A stretch of DNA of 64,000 nt from Clostridium sp. OF03-18AA (lineage in GTDB: Bacteria; Bacillota; Clostridia; Lachnospirales; Lachnospiraceae), in contig NZ_QUEP01000014.1 in assembly GCF_003478035.1 (NCBI RefSeq), forward strand, positions 1-64,000, given 5' to 3'. How positions within the stretch are numbered: position 1 is the first letter of the stretch; each line of letters opens with the position of its first letter. The translations under genes and the position numbers were made by a program. Below are positions 52,945 through 61,933 of the stretch, piece by piece. The notes beneath the pieces were generated by a model. That model did no database searches, had not been told where the DNA came from, and worked only from the letters and a program-made list of their open reading frames with translations.

Positions 52945-53068
52945 AAAAACATTCATAATCCGCTCATTTTTCTACGAAAAATGGCTGCTTATTCATGTTT
53001 TTGGCGGGTCCCAAGGTCGGAAATCCTCTTGCAAGCAAGCTTGCATCGGATTTTCGTCCTTTTGACCC
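52945..53068. repeat. Two nested hairpins upstream of the response regulator (R5-type)
   Basis: AAAAACAT (52945-52952)/ATGTTTTT (52995-53002) encloses CATTTTT/AAAAATG. Next, GGGTC (53006-53010)/GACCC (53064-53068) encloses AAATCC/GGATTT and the tip TGCAAGC-AA-GCTTGCA (53030-53045). The tip is shared with 23043-23058. Together with R1 copy 2, R3 copy 1 and a terminator, these elements fill the gene-free 52877-53379. Confidence 0.7.
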
Positions 53069-53145
53069 TAGTATCATCCTACCATATTTCGACCCTTTTT
53101 TCCTTACTTTTTTCTGAAAACTAAGAGGAAGTTTTTACAATTTAT

Positions 53146-53184
53146 GTTACAGTACACGGGCACTCCATGCCCGCGCACTGTAAC
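53146..53184. repeat. R1 hairpin repeat, copy 2
   Basis: GTTACAGT ... ACTGTAAC palindrome of 39 bases; the reverse complement of 32911-32949 with two differences. Confidence 0.8.
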
Positions 53185-53185
53185 A

Positions 53186-53290
53186 GGATTTTGCCGATGC
53201 TTCGCATTCCAAATCGGCAAAATCCGCGGCCATAACGGTATCATACGGAATTTTCAGTTCAGAAAATTCCTACCCGTGAAAAGTAACCAA
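53186..53290. repeat. R3 repeat, copy 1
   Basis: GGATTTTGCCGAT pairs with ATCGGCAAAATCC across GCTTCGCATTCCA. It continues with TATCATACGGAATTTTCAG, a second AATTTTC/GAAAATT stem, and CCTACCCGTGAAAAG. It matches 60001-60106 at about nine of ten positions. Confidence 0.8.
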
Positions 53291-53330
53291 TTTATGCCGT
53301 ATTGCATGTTGTATTCTTCTCGATGAAAAA

Positions 53331-53368
53331 AGCAGCGGAACTACTCTCAGAGAATAAGTTCCGCTGCT
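53331..53368 (-). terminator. Terminator of the M3 peptidase gene
   Basis: AGCAGCGGAACT (53331-53342) pairs perfectly with AGTTCCGCTGCT (53357-53368); TTTTTTC follows on the minus strand. Confidence 0.93.
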
Positions 53369-53379
53369 TATCTTTCTTT

Positions 53380-55062
53380 TTATAATCCCAGCTCCTCAAA
53401 CACGCCCTTCATGATGATCTTCACAGAACCGTCATCCAGGACTTTGTGGAGTCCGCTGTATTTTAAGAGATCGAAATATCCCATGGAACCGCCGGCTGCG
53501 CAGAGTTTGTAGTAGTCTGCCCATGCCGCTTTCCGGTCTTCCTTCATCTTTGTGTAGAACTCAAACGCCCCCATCTGGGCCATCGCGTAGTCCACATAGT
53601 AGAACGGATACAAGAAGATGTGCTGCTTCTGCATCCAGAATCCGCCGCCCTCAAGGAATTCGTTGCCGTCATAATCTCTCCACGGCATATAGATCTTTTC
53701 CAGGCTGCTCCAGACTGCTCTCCGCTCTATCGCGGTCATCTCCGGATTTTCAAAGACCTTGTGCTGGAATTCATCCACGCAGACCATATACGGGATCTTC
53801 ATGAGAGCGTCCGCGAGGTGCTCTTTCCGGTACTGCTCCGCGCGGTCCCCGAAGAATTTCTCCATCCAGGGGTAAGTCCAGAGTTCCATGCTCATCGAGT
53901 GGATCTCCGCGATCTCACTTGTGGAGTGGCAGAGCTCCGGGATCTTCTGGAATTTTGCCGCTGTGAAACCGGCAAACGCATGGCCAGCCTCGTGGGTCAG
54001 GACATTCACATCGGCGTCCGTGCCGTTGAAGTTGGAGAAGATGAACGGTGCATGGTAGAGAGGAAGTGTCGTGCAGTATCCGCCCGCGCGCTTTCCATGT
54101 TTCGACTCCAGGTCGAAGAGATCATGTTCGATCATGAAATCGAAAAACTCTCCGCTCTCCTTCGAGAGTTCGCGGTACATCTTCTGAGCCTCACCGACCA
54201 GGTATTCCTTATCACCGACCGGGACCGGATTTCCGTCCGGGGAGGTCAGGGACTCATCGTAATAATAGAGATGCTCGATGCCGAGTGCCTCTTTCTGGCG
54301 CTCATAGAGCTCCTTCGCAGCCGGGACAATGATCTCCCGCACCTGTTTCCGGAACACTTCCAGGTCTTTCGCCGTATAGTCGAAACGGCGGCGGCGCAGA
54401 TATCCCATCGGGATAAAGCTCTCAAATCCGAGCTTTTTCGCCATTCCGGAGCGCACCTTCACGAGACCGTCATAGACTTCGTCGAGCTTCGGGGCGATCC
54501 CCGCATAGAGCTCCGCCCACGCCTCAAACGCCGCTTTTCTCTCAGTGCGGTCCGTACTCTGCATGTGTTTTAAGAGTCCGTATGTCCCGAGCTGCTCTCC
54601 GCGGAAATCCACGGTGGCCGCCGCCTGGGTCTTCATGTACTGGTTGACAAGCTCGGCTTCCTCCACCTGATCGTCCACAATGCACTCGTCGGAGAGCTGT
54701 TTCTGCGCTTCCATGTTCTGCAGGAGGATGGAGCCGAATTCTTTCTCCATCTCGCCTTTGAACGGGGATGCCACAATGACCTCTCCCATCTCTTTTTTCA
54801 GGATCCCGTATTTCGGCATCTGGCTGTTGAAATATGCCATCTCGCCCTCGTAGAAGCTGTCTAAAAGGTTGATCGTGTTCCGGATATGAGCGACTGTCTT
54901 TGCCGTCTCAAGCTCCGTATCCGCCTCCACGAAGTCCATGTAGGCATTTTTAAACTCCTCATAGCTCTTTGCTTCCTTTAACGCTGCGATATCCCCTGAT
55001 ACGCGCGCAAAGACTTTTTCCATGTCCGGACGGACATACTGAAGATCCGCAAATTTTTCCAT
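53380..55062 (-). CDS. M3-family oligoendopeptidase (PepF-like)
   Basis: 560 residues, typical of the PepF clade. The zinc motif is LTHEAGHAFAGF (about 340-351), with the third ligand in SEIAEIHSMSMELW. N-terminal helical parts and the C-terminal HIFLYPFYYVDYAMAQMGAF are conserved. It degrades short peptides in the cytoplasm; there is no signal peptide. AAAGGGG precedes the ATG by eight bases. It is a single-gene unit with a strong terminator. Confidence 0.94.
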   Translation of the reverse strand: MEKFADLQYVRPDMEKVFARVSGDIAALKEAKSYEEFKNAYMDFVEADTELETAKTVAHIRNTINLLDSFYEGEMAYFNSQMPKYGILKKEMGEVIVASPFKGEMEKEFGSILLQNMEAQKQLSDECIVDDQVEEAELVNQYMKTQAAATVDFRGEQLGTYGLLKHMQSTDRTERKAAFEAWAELYAGIAPKLDEVYDGLVKVRSGMAKKLGFESFIPMGYLRRRRFDYTAKDLEVFRKQVREIIVPAAKELYERQKEALGIEHLYYYDESLTSPDGNPVPVGDKEYLVGEAQKMYRELSKESGEFFDFMIEHDLFDLESKHGKRAGGYCTTLPLYHAPFIFSNFNGTDADVNVLTHEAGHAFAGFTAAKFQKIPELCHSTSEIAEIHSMSMELWTYPWMEKFFGDRAEQYRKEHLADALMKIPYMVCVDEFQHKVFENPEMTAIERRAVWSSLEKIYMPWRDYDGNEFLEGGGFWMQKQHIFLYPFYYVDYAMAQMGAFEFYTKMKEDRKAAWADYYKLCAAGGSMGYFDLLKYSGLHKVLDDGSVKIIMKGVFEELGL

Positions 55063-55134
55063 GATAGTAACCCCTTTCCCAAAATGATGCTTCTTTCCGG
55101 TCTGTTCCCCATATTTTACAGACCGCAGCCGGTC

Positions 55135-55626
55135 CTAGCTGACTGCTACCCCGTTTTTCCGGAGGAATTTCCTTACATTCTCGTCCCATTCATTCTCCAG
55201 CGTCCGATCCATGGTAAACTGTTTCATGGACGTCCCCGTAACGCAGATCATCTCTTGGTTTTCATACTGGACATTGATGTAAAGTCCTCCTACCTGATCC
55301 GGACTGATCCCCGGAACTCTCCCGGAAACAAACCGGTCTCTTGCCGACGGCGGCATCAGAAATACGATCCGGAAGCTCTCCGGCAGCCGTTTTCCCCTGA
55401 TCAGGGAGTAGCAGATCGGCTTTAAGCTCTTCCAGGAAGAATATTCTTCGATCCGGTTCTCCTCTAGCTCTTCTTCCGAAAAATATCCCTGACGGATCTT
55501 TCCGTCGATGGAAAACCGGTTCCAGGTCACGATCTCCGCTTCCCTGACAAGAAATTTATCAAAGATCTCCCCGATAAAAAGCCCTTCCGTAAATGCTTTC
55601 TGCTCTTCGACCTTTAATGCTACCAT
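55135..55626 (-). CDS. DUF5721-like hypothetical protein
   Basis: 163 residues, soluble. It starts MVALKVEEQKAFTEGLFIGEIFDKFLVREAEIVTWNRFSIDG and has PICYSLIRGKRLPESFRIVFLMP and YINVQYENQEMICVTG. The pattern fits the Lachnospiraceae family that I recall as DUF5721. The function is unknown and no catalytic motif is visible. It lies 72 bases before the M3 peptidase on the same strand and after a repeat-rich gap. Confidence 0.65.
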   Translation of the reverse strand: MVALKVEEQKAFTEGLFIGEIFDKFLVREAEIVTWNRFSIDGKIRQGYFSEEELEENRIEEYSSWKSLKPICYSLIRGKRLPESFRIVFLMPPSARDRFVSGRVPGISPDQVGGLYINVQYENQEMICVTGTSMKQFTMDRTLENEWDENVRKFLRKNGVAVS

Positions 55627-55656
55627 TGCTTACCTCCATATATTTTTTGCCGTTCC

Positions 55657-55779
55657 GTAACTGTTCAGCACCCTCACACCTACAGAAACCTCCCCTGGAG
55701 CTTTCCTTCGGATGCATGGCAAGTTACGAGCAAAAATCCATTCCAGATCGGCTTCGCCAATGGGATTTTTGCCTCCAAT
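55657..55779. repeat. R2-type intergenic repeat, copy 3 (terminator-like)
   Basis: GTAACTGTTCAGCACC ... CTTCGGATGCATGGCA, AGTTACGAGCAAAAATCCATT, then AATGGGATTTTTGC. The last two form a strong stem; on the minus strand it ends in ATTTTTGC and could terminate the parvulin gene. Confidence 0.75.
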
Positions 55780-55786
55780 CCTGTGC

Positions 55787-55832
55787 TTTATTATGGTCAG
55801 CGCAGCAAGTGCGCAGACCTACTGAATAGTTA
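55787..55832. repeat. R4 repeat, copy 1
   Basis: TTTATTATGGTCAGCGCAGC, then a GGTCAGCGCA/TGCGCAGACC stem and CTGAATAGTTAC. A second copy is at 56944-56990. Confidence 0.7.
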
Positions 55833-55891
55833 CGCCGTTCCGTCTATGTGATCTCACAGTCCGCAAACAGATGCGCAGACCAGAGGGACCG

Positions 55892-56863
55892 TCATTCCGT
55901 CTCCTTACATACCGTCTCAAAGATCTCGAAGAAATCTGCCGATGTCTTCTCCCCGTCTGTGATGGAAAGATTTTTCCACAGACTGTCATCCTTCGCGAGA
56001 TGGACCTTCGCCGCGTACTCCGAGTATGTCTCATAGAACGCCTCGTTCTTCTTCTCCCGGACCATCTCTTCCTTCCGGATCTTCGTCGCGGCCTCATCGT
56101 AATCGCTCACGCAGCGCAGGATATAATATTTTCCGTCTGCCCCGATCACATCGCTGATCTCCCCGGAAGCCAGCGCGTAAGCGGCCTGCTCATATTCTTC
56201 TGACCTCATGCCTCTGGAGATCTTTTTCTCGATCTCCTGGTCCTCGGACACCTCTTTTGCGACCGTCATAAAGTCCGTTCCCTCCGTCCGGACCTTTTTT
56301 AAGGTCTCATCCGCCTGATCTTTGTCGGAAAGTACGATCTCATCGACCGTGATGACCTTCGCCTCGCTGTCGCTGACCTCCAGATTGACATTTTCCGTCA
56401 GGGTCTCCACCAGTTTTTCCGCTTTCCAGTAGTCCTCATATAAGGATTCTGCCACATCCCGGGTGATCTCGAAGCTGTCCCCGGCGTTTTTCAGATTTTC
56501 CATATACTGAGCCGCCGCCTGCTTCACAAGCTCCCGCTCTTTTCCCGAGAGTGTGACGTTCTCCTCGTCGGCCATGCGGCTCATCGTCTTTAATTCCTTT
56601 AAAAAATCATGGATCTGGTTTACCAGAGTCTCCTCAAACGTGGTTCCGGACTCGTCCACCGCGACATCCCAGATCTTGTCTGTATATAATTCTTCATAAC
56701 GGAGCCGCTCCGTGGTGACGATCACCATGCTCTCGGCTTTCCCGTACTCTCTTTCACTTTTTCTGCCGGAAAGCAGCGTCTCTTTCACGCCGCATCCGCA
56801 GACGATCACTGCCGTGAGGACGACCGCCGCAAGCGTCCTTCCCCACCGGTTCCATTTTCCCAT
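55892..56863 (-). CDS. Parvulin-type peptidyl-prolyl isomerase lipoprotein
   Basis: 323 residues from the ATG at 56863, eight bases after GAGGAC; the frame is open to 57016 but overlaps maf and lacks a site. The signal ends in lipobox VCGC, so it is membrane-anchored outside. Helical N-terminal chaperone part (about 60-195); the rotamase domain (about 200-285) has ITVDEIVLSDKDQADETLKKV and ALASGEISDVIGADGKYYILRC. It resembles PrsA/SurA-type foldases of secreted proteins. The rotamase domain looks shortened, so activity is uncertain. Confidence 0.8.
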   Translation of the reverse strand: MGKWNRWGRTLAAVVLTAVIVCGCGVKETLLSGRKSEREYGKAESMVIVTTERLRYEELYTDKIWDVAVDESGTTFEETLVNQIHDFLKELKTMSRMADEENVTLSGKERELVKQAAAQYMENLKNAGDSFEITRDVAESLYEDYWKAEKLVETLTENVNLEVSDSEAKVITVDEIVLSDKDQADETLKKVRTEGTDFMTVAKEVSEDQEIEKKISRGMRSEEYEQAAYALASGEISDVIGADGKYYILRCVSDYDEAATKIRKEEMVREKKNEAFYETYSEYAAKVHLAKDDSLWKNLSITDGEKTSADFFEIFETVCKETE

Positions 56864-56943
56864 ATTTCTGTCCTCAAGCTTATGTTTTCCTGTGTCTCCC
56901 GCAACAGGTACGCAGACCTCACAGATCGTTGTCTGCAAGTATG

Positions 56944-56990
56944 TTTTATTACGGTCAGCACAGCAAGATGCGCTGACCTGCTGAATCAAC
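56944..56990. repeat. R4 repeat, copy 2
   Basis: TTTATTACGGTCAGCACAGC with GGTCAGC/GCTGACC stem and CTGCTGAATC; about 38 of 46 positions match 55787-55832. It lies just upstream of the parvulin start, between it and maf. Confidence 0.7.
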
Positions 56991-57002
56991 CCGTCTGCAC
57001 AT

Positions 57003-57590
57003 TTATAAAGCACCAAGTTTTTTCAATTCCTGATATACAAGATGCACCGGAAGTCCCATCACATTCGCGTAAGATCCCTTTAATCCGTCGATATATCTTG
57101 CAAAAAATCCCTGGACCGCATACGATCCCGCCTTGTCCATCGGCTCCTCGGAATCCGCATACTCCCGGATCTCTTTTTCCGTCATCGGGGAAACATTCAC
57201 GTCCGTCTCATCATAGAAGGAAACGACCGTATCCGCTTCTCCCTCCGGTCCTTTTTTCACGAGGCAGACGCCCGTATAGACCTGATGGCTGCGCCCCGCG
57301 AGACGCCTGATCATCTCATACGCCTCCTCGTGGCTCTTCGGCTTCCCGAGGATCTTTCCGTCCGCCGCGACGACCGTATCGGACCCAAGGATCACGGTTC
57401 CCTCCGGCATCTCTTTTGCCACATCGACGGCTTTCTGCTCTGCGAGACTCATCACGACCTCAGCAGGGACGTCCGATGTGATCTTCTCTTCCACATGGCT
57501 CACGATGATCTCCGGGACGATCCCGATCTGCAAAAGCAGTTCTTTCCGTCTCGGGGAACCGGATGCCAGAATGATCTTACTTTTTTCCAT
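57003..57590 (-). CDS. maf: Maf-family nucleoside triphosphate pyrophosphatase
   Basis: 195 residues. The N-terminal ILASGSPRRKELL is the family hallmark, with VILGSDTVVAADG and YAVQGFFARYIDGLKGSYANVMGLPV. These enzymes hydrolyse modified or non-canonical nucleotides (dTTP/UTP or methylated types) and are linked to cell-division control. The length is normal. It is followed by an R4 repeat and the parvulin gene. Confidence 0.95.
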   Translation of the reverse strand: MEKSKIILASGSPRRKELLLQIGIVPEIIVSHVEEKITSDVPAEVVMSLAEQKAVDVAKEMPEGTVILGSDTVVAADGKILGKPKSHEEAYEMIRRLAGRSHQVYTGVCLVKKGPEGEADTVVSFYDETDVNVSPMTEKEIREYADSEEPMDKAGSYAVQGFFARYIDGLKGSYANVMGLPVHLVYQELKKLGAL

Positions 57591-57628
57591 TTTTCTTTCC
57601 TGTCTGTCATTTCCTGTTATAGAAGAAA

Positions 57629-57659
57629 GAGGCGGTCTGACATAAGATCCAGCCGCCTC
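57629..57659 (-). terminator. glyS terminator
   Basis: GAGGCGG (57629-57635) pairs with CCGCCTC (57653-57659); TTTCTTCT follows on the minus strand. Confidence 0.75.
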
Positions 57660-57753
57660 ATCCTGTCATAAAGTCCTAAATCACATGCGGCTCACACGCC
57701 GTCTGCAGATCCGCTCCGCAGCCAGTCATGTGCTTTGCACGTTCCGGACTCCA

Positions 57754-59142
57754 TTAGAAACTTAATTTATCCTCAAAATAGCTCTTTAACTCTGCGATCG
57801 GGATACGAACCTGCTCCATCGTGTCTCTGTCACGAACGGTTACAGCGCCGTCTGTCTCAGAATCAAAGTCGTATGTTACGCAGAACGGAGTACCGATCTC
57901 GTCCTGTCTTCTGTATCTCTTACCGATATTTCCTCTGTCATCGAACTCACAGTTGTAGTATTTGGAAAGTTCTGCGTATACCTTCTCAGCGCCCTCGTTT
58001 AACTTCTTGGATAACGGAAGGATGCCGACTTTCACCGGTGCGATCGCCGGATGGAAGTGCATAACGGTGCGGACATCGCCGCCCTCTAACTCTTCCTCGT
58101 CATATGCGGAGCAGAGGAATGCAAGTGTTACACGGTCTGCGCCGAGTGACGGCTCGATAACGTACGGGATGTACTTCTCGTTTACTTCATCGTCGAAGTA
58201 GGACATATCCTGTCCGGATACGTTCTGATGCTGTGTCAGGTCGTAATCGGTTCTGTCCGCGATACCCCAGAGCTCGCCCCAGCCGAACGGGAATAAGAAC
58301 TCAAGGTCTGTGGTTGCCTTACTGTAGAAGCAGAGCTCCTCCGGAGAATGGTCACGTGCACGCATCTCGTCCGGTTTGATGCCGAGATCCTGCAGCCACT
58401 TGATGCAGAACTGTTTCCAATATGCGAACCAGTCAAGGTCTGTACCCGGTTTGCAGAAGAACTCTAACTCCATCTGCTCGAACTCTCTGGTACGGAATGT
58501 GAAGTTGCCCGGTGTGATCTCGTTACGGAAGGACTTACCGATCTGTCCGATACCGAACGGAACTTTCTTTCTGGATGTTCTCTGGACATTCTTGAAGTTT
58601 ACGAAGATACCCTGTGCAGTCTCCGGTCTTAAGTAAACGGTGTTCTTTGCATCCTCGGTAACGCCCTGGAATGTCTTGAACATTAAGTTGAACTGACGGA
58701 TATCCGTGAAGTCATGCTTTCCGCAGCTCGGGCACGGGATCTGGTTGTCGTCGATGTACTTCTTCATCTGCTCCTGGCTCCAGCCATCGATCGGAGTTTC
58801 CGGCTCGATGCCTTTCTCTGCCATATAATCCTCGATGAGCTTGTCGGCACGGAAACGCTCTTTACATGCCTTACAGTCCATTAACGGATCGGAGAAACCG
58901 CCGATATGTCCGGATGCAACCCATGTCTGGGAGTTCATTAAGATCGCGCAGTCCACACCTACGTTGTACGGATTTTCCTGGATGAATTTCTTCCACCACG
59001 CACGTTTTACGTTATTCTTAAGCTCTACGCCCAGATTGCCGTAATCCCATGTGTTTGCAAGACCTCCGTAAATCTCGGAACCCGGATAAACAAAGCCTCT
59101 GGATTTCGCAAGTGCTACAATTTTTTCCATTGTCTTTTCCAT
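57754..59142 (-). CDS. glyS: Glycyl-tRNA synthetase, homodimeric type
   Basis: 462 residues. Class II motifs: [25 protein letters not shown] (motif 2) and the later [14 protein letters not shown] (motif 3). Zinc-type Cys pairs occur in DCKACKERF and CPSCGKH. It charges tRNA-Gly. The ATG follows AGGAG by seven bases. The 171-base upstream gap shows GGATCTT/AAGATCC stems but not the T-box antiterminator sequence, so T-box control is not supported. A terminator follows the gene. Confidence 0.97.
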   Translation of the reverse strand: MEKTMEKIVALAKSRGFVYPGSEIYGGLANTWDYGNLGVELKNNVKRAWWKKFIQENPYNVGVDCAILMNSQTWVASGHIGGFSDPLMDCKACKERFRADKLIEDYMAEKGIEPETPIDGWSQEQMKKYIDDNQIPCPSCGKHDFTDIRQFNLMFKTFQGVTEDAKNTVYLRPETAQGIFVNFKNVQRTSRKKVPFGIGQIGKSFRNEITPGNFTFRTREFEQMELEFFCKPGTDLDWFAYWKQFCIKWLQDLGIKPDEMRARDHSPEELCFYSKATTDLEFLFPFGWGELWGIADRTDYDLTQHQNVSGQDMSYFDDEVNEKYIPYVIEPSLGADRVTLAFLCSAYDEEELEGGDVRTVMHFHPAIAPVKVGILPLSKKLNEGAEKVYAELSKYYNCEFDDRGNIGKRYRRQDEIGTPFCVTYDFDSETDGAVTVRDRDTMEQVRIPIAELKSYFEDKLSF

Positions 59143-59313
59143 TGTGACTCTCCTCTTGATCTCTTCCGCACTGGTTTATGCGGAAAGTAATTCTATCTAC
59201 AACCACCTGGGATTTCGGGGTAATTCCATCCCATCCGGCGTATTGCCATGATCACAGGATCTTAAACTGAAGATCCCGTCTCTCTAAGATCCGCGGATTT
59301 CCGCCGGATCCTT

Positions 59314-59955
59314 TTATCTGAAGATAATATAAGACGTCTCGCCTTTCGGCGTCTCGGCCGTATTCCCGTTTAAGGTCACGCCCTCGGACACATACTGGAT
59401 CGCACCGTCCGTCTGGATCTTCGCGCTGCCGGTCACACAGACCACATAGAACTTTTTCTGTTTTGTGATGTCCACAGCGGATACTTCCGTCTTTTCATCG
59501 CCTGCTTTATAGAAATTTGAACCGACGATATAGCCTTTTTCCACTCCGTCCTGCACGGAAACCACATCCAGACTCTCGACCTGGATCCCGCTCTCCTCAT
59601 CCGGATACTCCGCCGCAAAGCGAAGGTATTCCTCCGCATCCGGGAAGGTGATGAGAAGTTTCGCAGTCCCATCCTTCACGGTACATTCCGTGATCTCAGC
59701 CTTTTTCTCACTGCTTCCGGACTGGTTTTCGCTCTCGAATGCGTCCAGCATCTCCTGCGCATAGGCTTTTAATTCATCGGCGCTGTAATAATCATTCTCG
59801 CAGATTTCCACATCTGCGCTGGTGACGGTGCCTTCCTTTGTGACATAAAGGCTGGTCTCCGTCGGGGCAAATGCGGTCTTTCCCACTCCGCCGCCGCAGC
59901 CGTTTAAGGCAAATGCGAGAAGGAGAATGGCTGCCGCCGTCTGTCCTTTTTTCAT
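59314..59955 (-). CDS. Hypothetical lipoprotein
   Basis: 213 residues. The signal peptide AAAILLLAFALNGC ends in a lipobox (LNGC, Cys about 20). The mature protein starts Gly-rich, then is acidic (many Glu/Asp) with beta-strand-like stretches; no family recognised. AAGGAGG precedes the ATG by five bases. It lies between glyS and an R3 repeat; no operon partner is evident. Confidence 0.8.
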   Translation of the reverse strand: MKKGQTAAAILLLAFALNGCGGGVGKTAFAPTETSLYVTKEGTVTSADVEICENDYYSADELKAYAQEMLDAFESENQSGSSEKKAEITECTVKDGTAKLLITFPDAEEYLRFAAEYPDEESGIQVESLDVVSVQDGVEKGYIVGSNFYKAGDEKTEVSAVDITKQKKFYVVCVTGSAKIQTDGAIQYVSEGVTLNGNTAETPKGETSYIIFR

Positions 59956-60000
59956 AATTCCTCCTTGATCCTCAAAAACGATTTTTAAGGATAAACCTGT

Positions 60001-60106
60001 TTATGATACCGATGCTTCGCATTCCAAATCGGCAAAATCCGCGACCGCTACTGTATCATACGGAATTTTCAGTTCTGAAAATTCCTACCCGTGAAAAGCA
60101 ACGAAT
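60001..60106. repeat. R3 repeat, copy 2
   Basis: ATGATACCGATGCTTCGC..., ATCGGCAAAATCC, TATCATACGGAATTTTCAG, CCTACCCGTGAAAAG. Near-identical to 53190-53290. It lies downstream of recO and may contribute to ending that transcript. Confidence 0.8.
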
Positions 60107-60141
60107 GATCCATTGCCAAAAAAGTCAAAAAACCTTTAACA

Positions 60142-60795
60142 TCATTTATATACAAGAACATCCAAAATGTCAAGTGAATGGAAGGTTTTATCCACAAATC
60201 GCCGCTTATTTTCCGCCACGCACTTTGTGAATTCTTCCAGGACTTTCTCCGTGACTGTAAAGGTGTAAAGCTTTTCCACCGGAGACGCGAGAACGTATTC
60301 CCACGTATAGATTGTGGAGTCTTCCAGCCTTCCCAGAGGCTTTTCCATGTACTCGCCGTTGATCTCCATGAGCTTTAACTCAAAGACAGCCCTCACGAGC
60401 CGGTTCGGGATCGTGCTCTTTAAGAGTGCCCGGAGTGACTGGTAGAGAAGTTTTAAGGTCTCGACCGCCTCCAGGTTCTCTCTCCCGTAATAGTCCGCGA
60501 ACTCCAGAAAATACGAGCCGTAACATGCCGCCTCCATATTTTCCGTGATCTCCCGGAAGTAATTCTGTACCTCCACAGAAACGAGGGAATAGGCGTCCCG
60601 GCCCTCATAGAGGGAGAATGTGCCGAACACAAAGGGGGCTGAGGACGCCATCAGCGTACTTCCGGGTCTTCTCGCACCTCTTGCAAAAGCCGTGATCTTT
60701 CCCCGCTCGCAGGTTAAGATCACGAGTCTTCTGTCATATTCGCCCGCCGGGGCAGATTTGATGACCATCCCGGTCAGGACTACCTGTTCTCTCAT
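60142..60795 (-). CDS. recO: DNA repair protein RecO
   Basis: 217 residues. The N-terminal OB fold is clear (LTGMVIKSAPAGEYDRRLVILTCERGKITAFARGARRPGS) and the helical core follows (YFLEFADYYGRENLEAVETLKLLYQSLRAL). RecO loads RecA at gaps with RecR. The C-terminal zinc finger (two CxxC pairs) of most RecO proteins is absent and the protein is about 30 residues shorter; the remaining Cys are scattered. It follows era on the same strand, a common arrangement. Confidence 0.9.
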   Translation of the reverse strand: MREQVVLTGMVIKSAPAGEYDRRLVILTCERGKITAFARGARRPGSTLMASSAPFVFGTFSLYEGRDAYSLVSVEVQNYFREITENMEAACYGSYFLEFADYYGRENLEAVETLKLLYQSLRALLKSTIPNRLVRAVFELKLMEINGEYMEKPLGRLEDSTIYTWEYVLASPVEKLYTFTVTEKVLEEFTKCVAENKRRFVDKTFHSLDILDVLVYK

Positions 60796-60898
60796 TTCTT
60801 CGTTCCTTTAATAACCTCTTGCATCTGATCCAGAGCTTTCCTGCTACGGCCGCAGACAGAAATCTGTCTGCCTGACCAGCCATGCTGCAGCAGAGTGA
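60796..60898. other. Gap between era and recO with perfect hairpin
   Basis: GCAGACAG - AAAT - CTGTCTGC at 60852-60871. No T run. Nothing else is recognised. Confidence 0.4.
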
Positions 60899-61801
60899 TC
60901 AGATATCTTTCGAATTATATCCGTAGTTCTTCATATACAGCTCGGAATCTCTCCACTCCTTGCGGACCTTGACCCAGAGCTTTAAGTTGACCTTCGTGTC
61001 CATGAGGTTCTCGATCTCGATCCTCGCGGAGGTTCCGATGCGCTTTAACATCTGACCGCCTTTTCCGATCACGATCCCCTTGTGGGACTCTCTCTCACAG
61101 ATGATCGTCGCATCGATATCGAACATGCCGTTGTCGCGCTCCGTCATCCGCTCGATCGTCACTGCGATCCCGTGCGGGATCTCATCCGACATCATACGCA
61201 GCGCTTTCTCACGGATCAGTTCCGCAGCGATCTGGCGCATCGGCTGGTCGGTCACGGTGTCCTCATCATAGTACTGCGGTCCCTCCGGCAGATACTGGAA
61301 TATCGTGTGGATCAGCGTGTCGGTGTTCGTCTTCTTCATCGCCGATACCGGGATCACCTCTTTAAAGTGGTATGCATCCTTGTAGGTCTCGATGGTCTTT
61401 AAGATATCCTCTTTCTTCACCGTATCGATCTTGTTGATGACAAGGATGACCGGTGTCTTTACGGTCTGCAGCACTTTTAAGATATGCTGCTCACCGGAAC
61501 CAATGTAGGTTCCCGGCTCCACGAGCCATAAGATCACGTCGACCTCACGGAGTGTATGCTCCGCAACGTTTACCATGTACTCACCGAGCTTGTTTTTCGC
61601 TTTGTGGATCCCCGGTGTGTCGAGGAAGATGATCTGACCATGCTCGTCTGTATACACGGTCTGGATCCTGTTTCTCGTGGTCTGCGGTTTTTCCGACGTG
61701 ATCGCGATCTTCTGTCCGATCAGATGGTTCATCAATGTGGATTTTCCAACATTCGGACGGCCGATCAGTGTCACAAAACCTGATTTATATCCTTTTTTCA
61801 T
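60899..61801 (-). CDS. era: GTPase Era
   Basis: 300 residues. GTP-binding motifs GRPNVGKST (G1), DTPGI (G3) and NKID (G4) are in the N-terminal domain; the C-terminal KH domain has VIGKGGQMLKRIG. It binds the 3' end of 16S rRNA in 30S subunit maturation. AAGGAG precedes the ATG by six bases. The length and motifs are normal. Confidence 0.97.
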   Translation of the reverse strand: MKKGYKSGFVTLIGRPNVGKSTLMNHLIGQKIAITSEKPQTTRNRIQTVYTDEHGQIIFLDTPGIHKAKNKLGEYMVNVAEHTLREVDVILWLVEPGTYIGSGEQHILKVLQTVKTPVILVINKIDTVKKEDILKTIETYKDAYHFKEVIPVSAMKKTNTDTLIHTIFQYLPEGPQYYDEDTVTDQPMRQIAAELIREKALRMMSDEIPHGIAVTIERMTERDNGMFDIDATIICERESHKGIVIGKGGQMLKRIGTSARIEIENLMDTKVNLKLWVKVRKEWRDSELYMKNYGYNSKDI

Positions 61802-61933
61802 GAATTCTCCTTAGCTTTTTCAAAAACGTTTCCGTACTTTTCCCTGTATTTTTTCTTCCTGTCCCCGGTTCTGTTCCGGTCGGTGCAGATGGTATGCAGA
61901 CCTGCCGAACAGTTCCCTTTGCAGTCTTTTTTC

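Noticed and set aside
53620..54573. 317-codon plus-strand frame opposite the M3 peptidase gene
   Set aside because: It is antisense to a clearly real enzyme with intact motifs and lacks a start site.
59143..59313. T-box riboswitch upstream of glyS
   Set aside because: The short gap lacks the conserved antiterminator sequence; only small GGATCTT/AAGATCC stems are seen.
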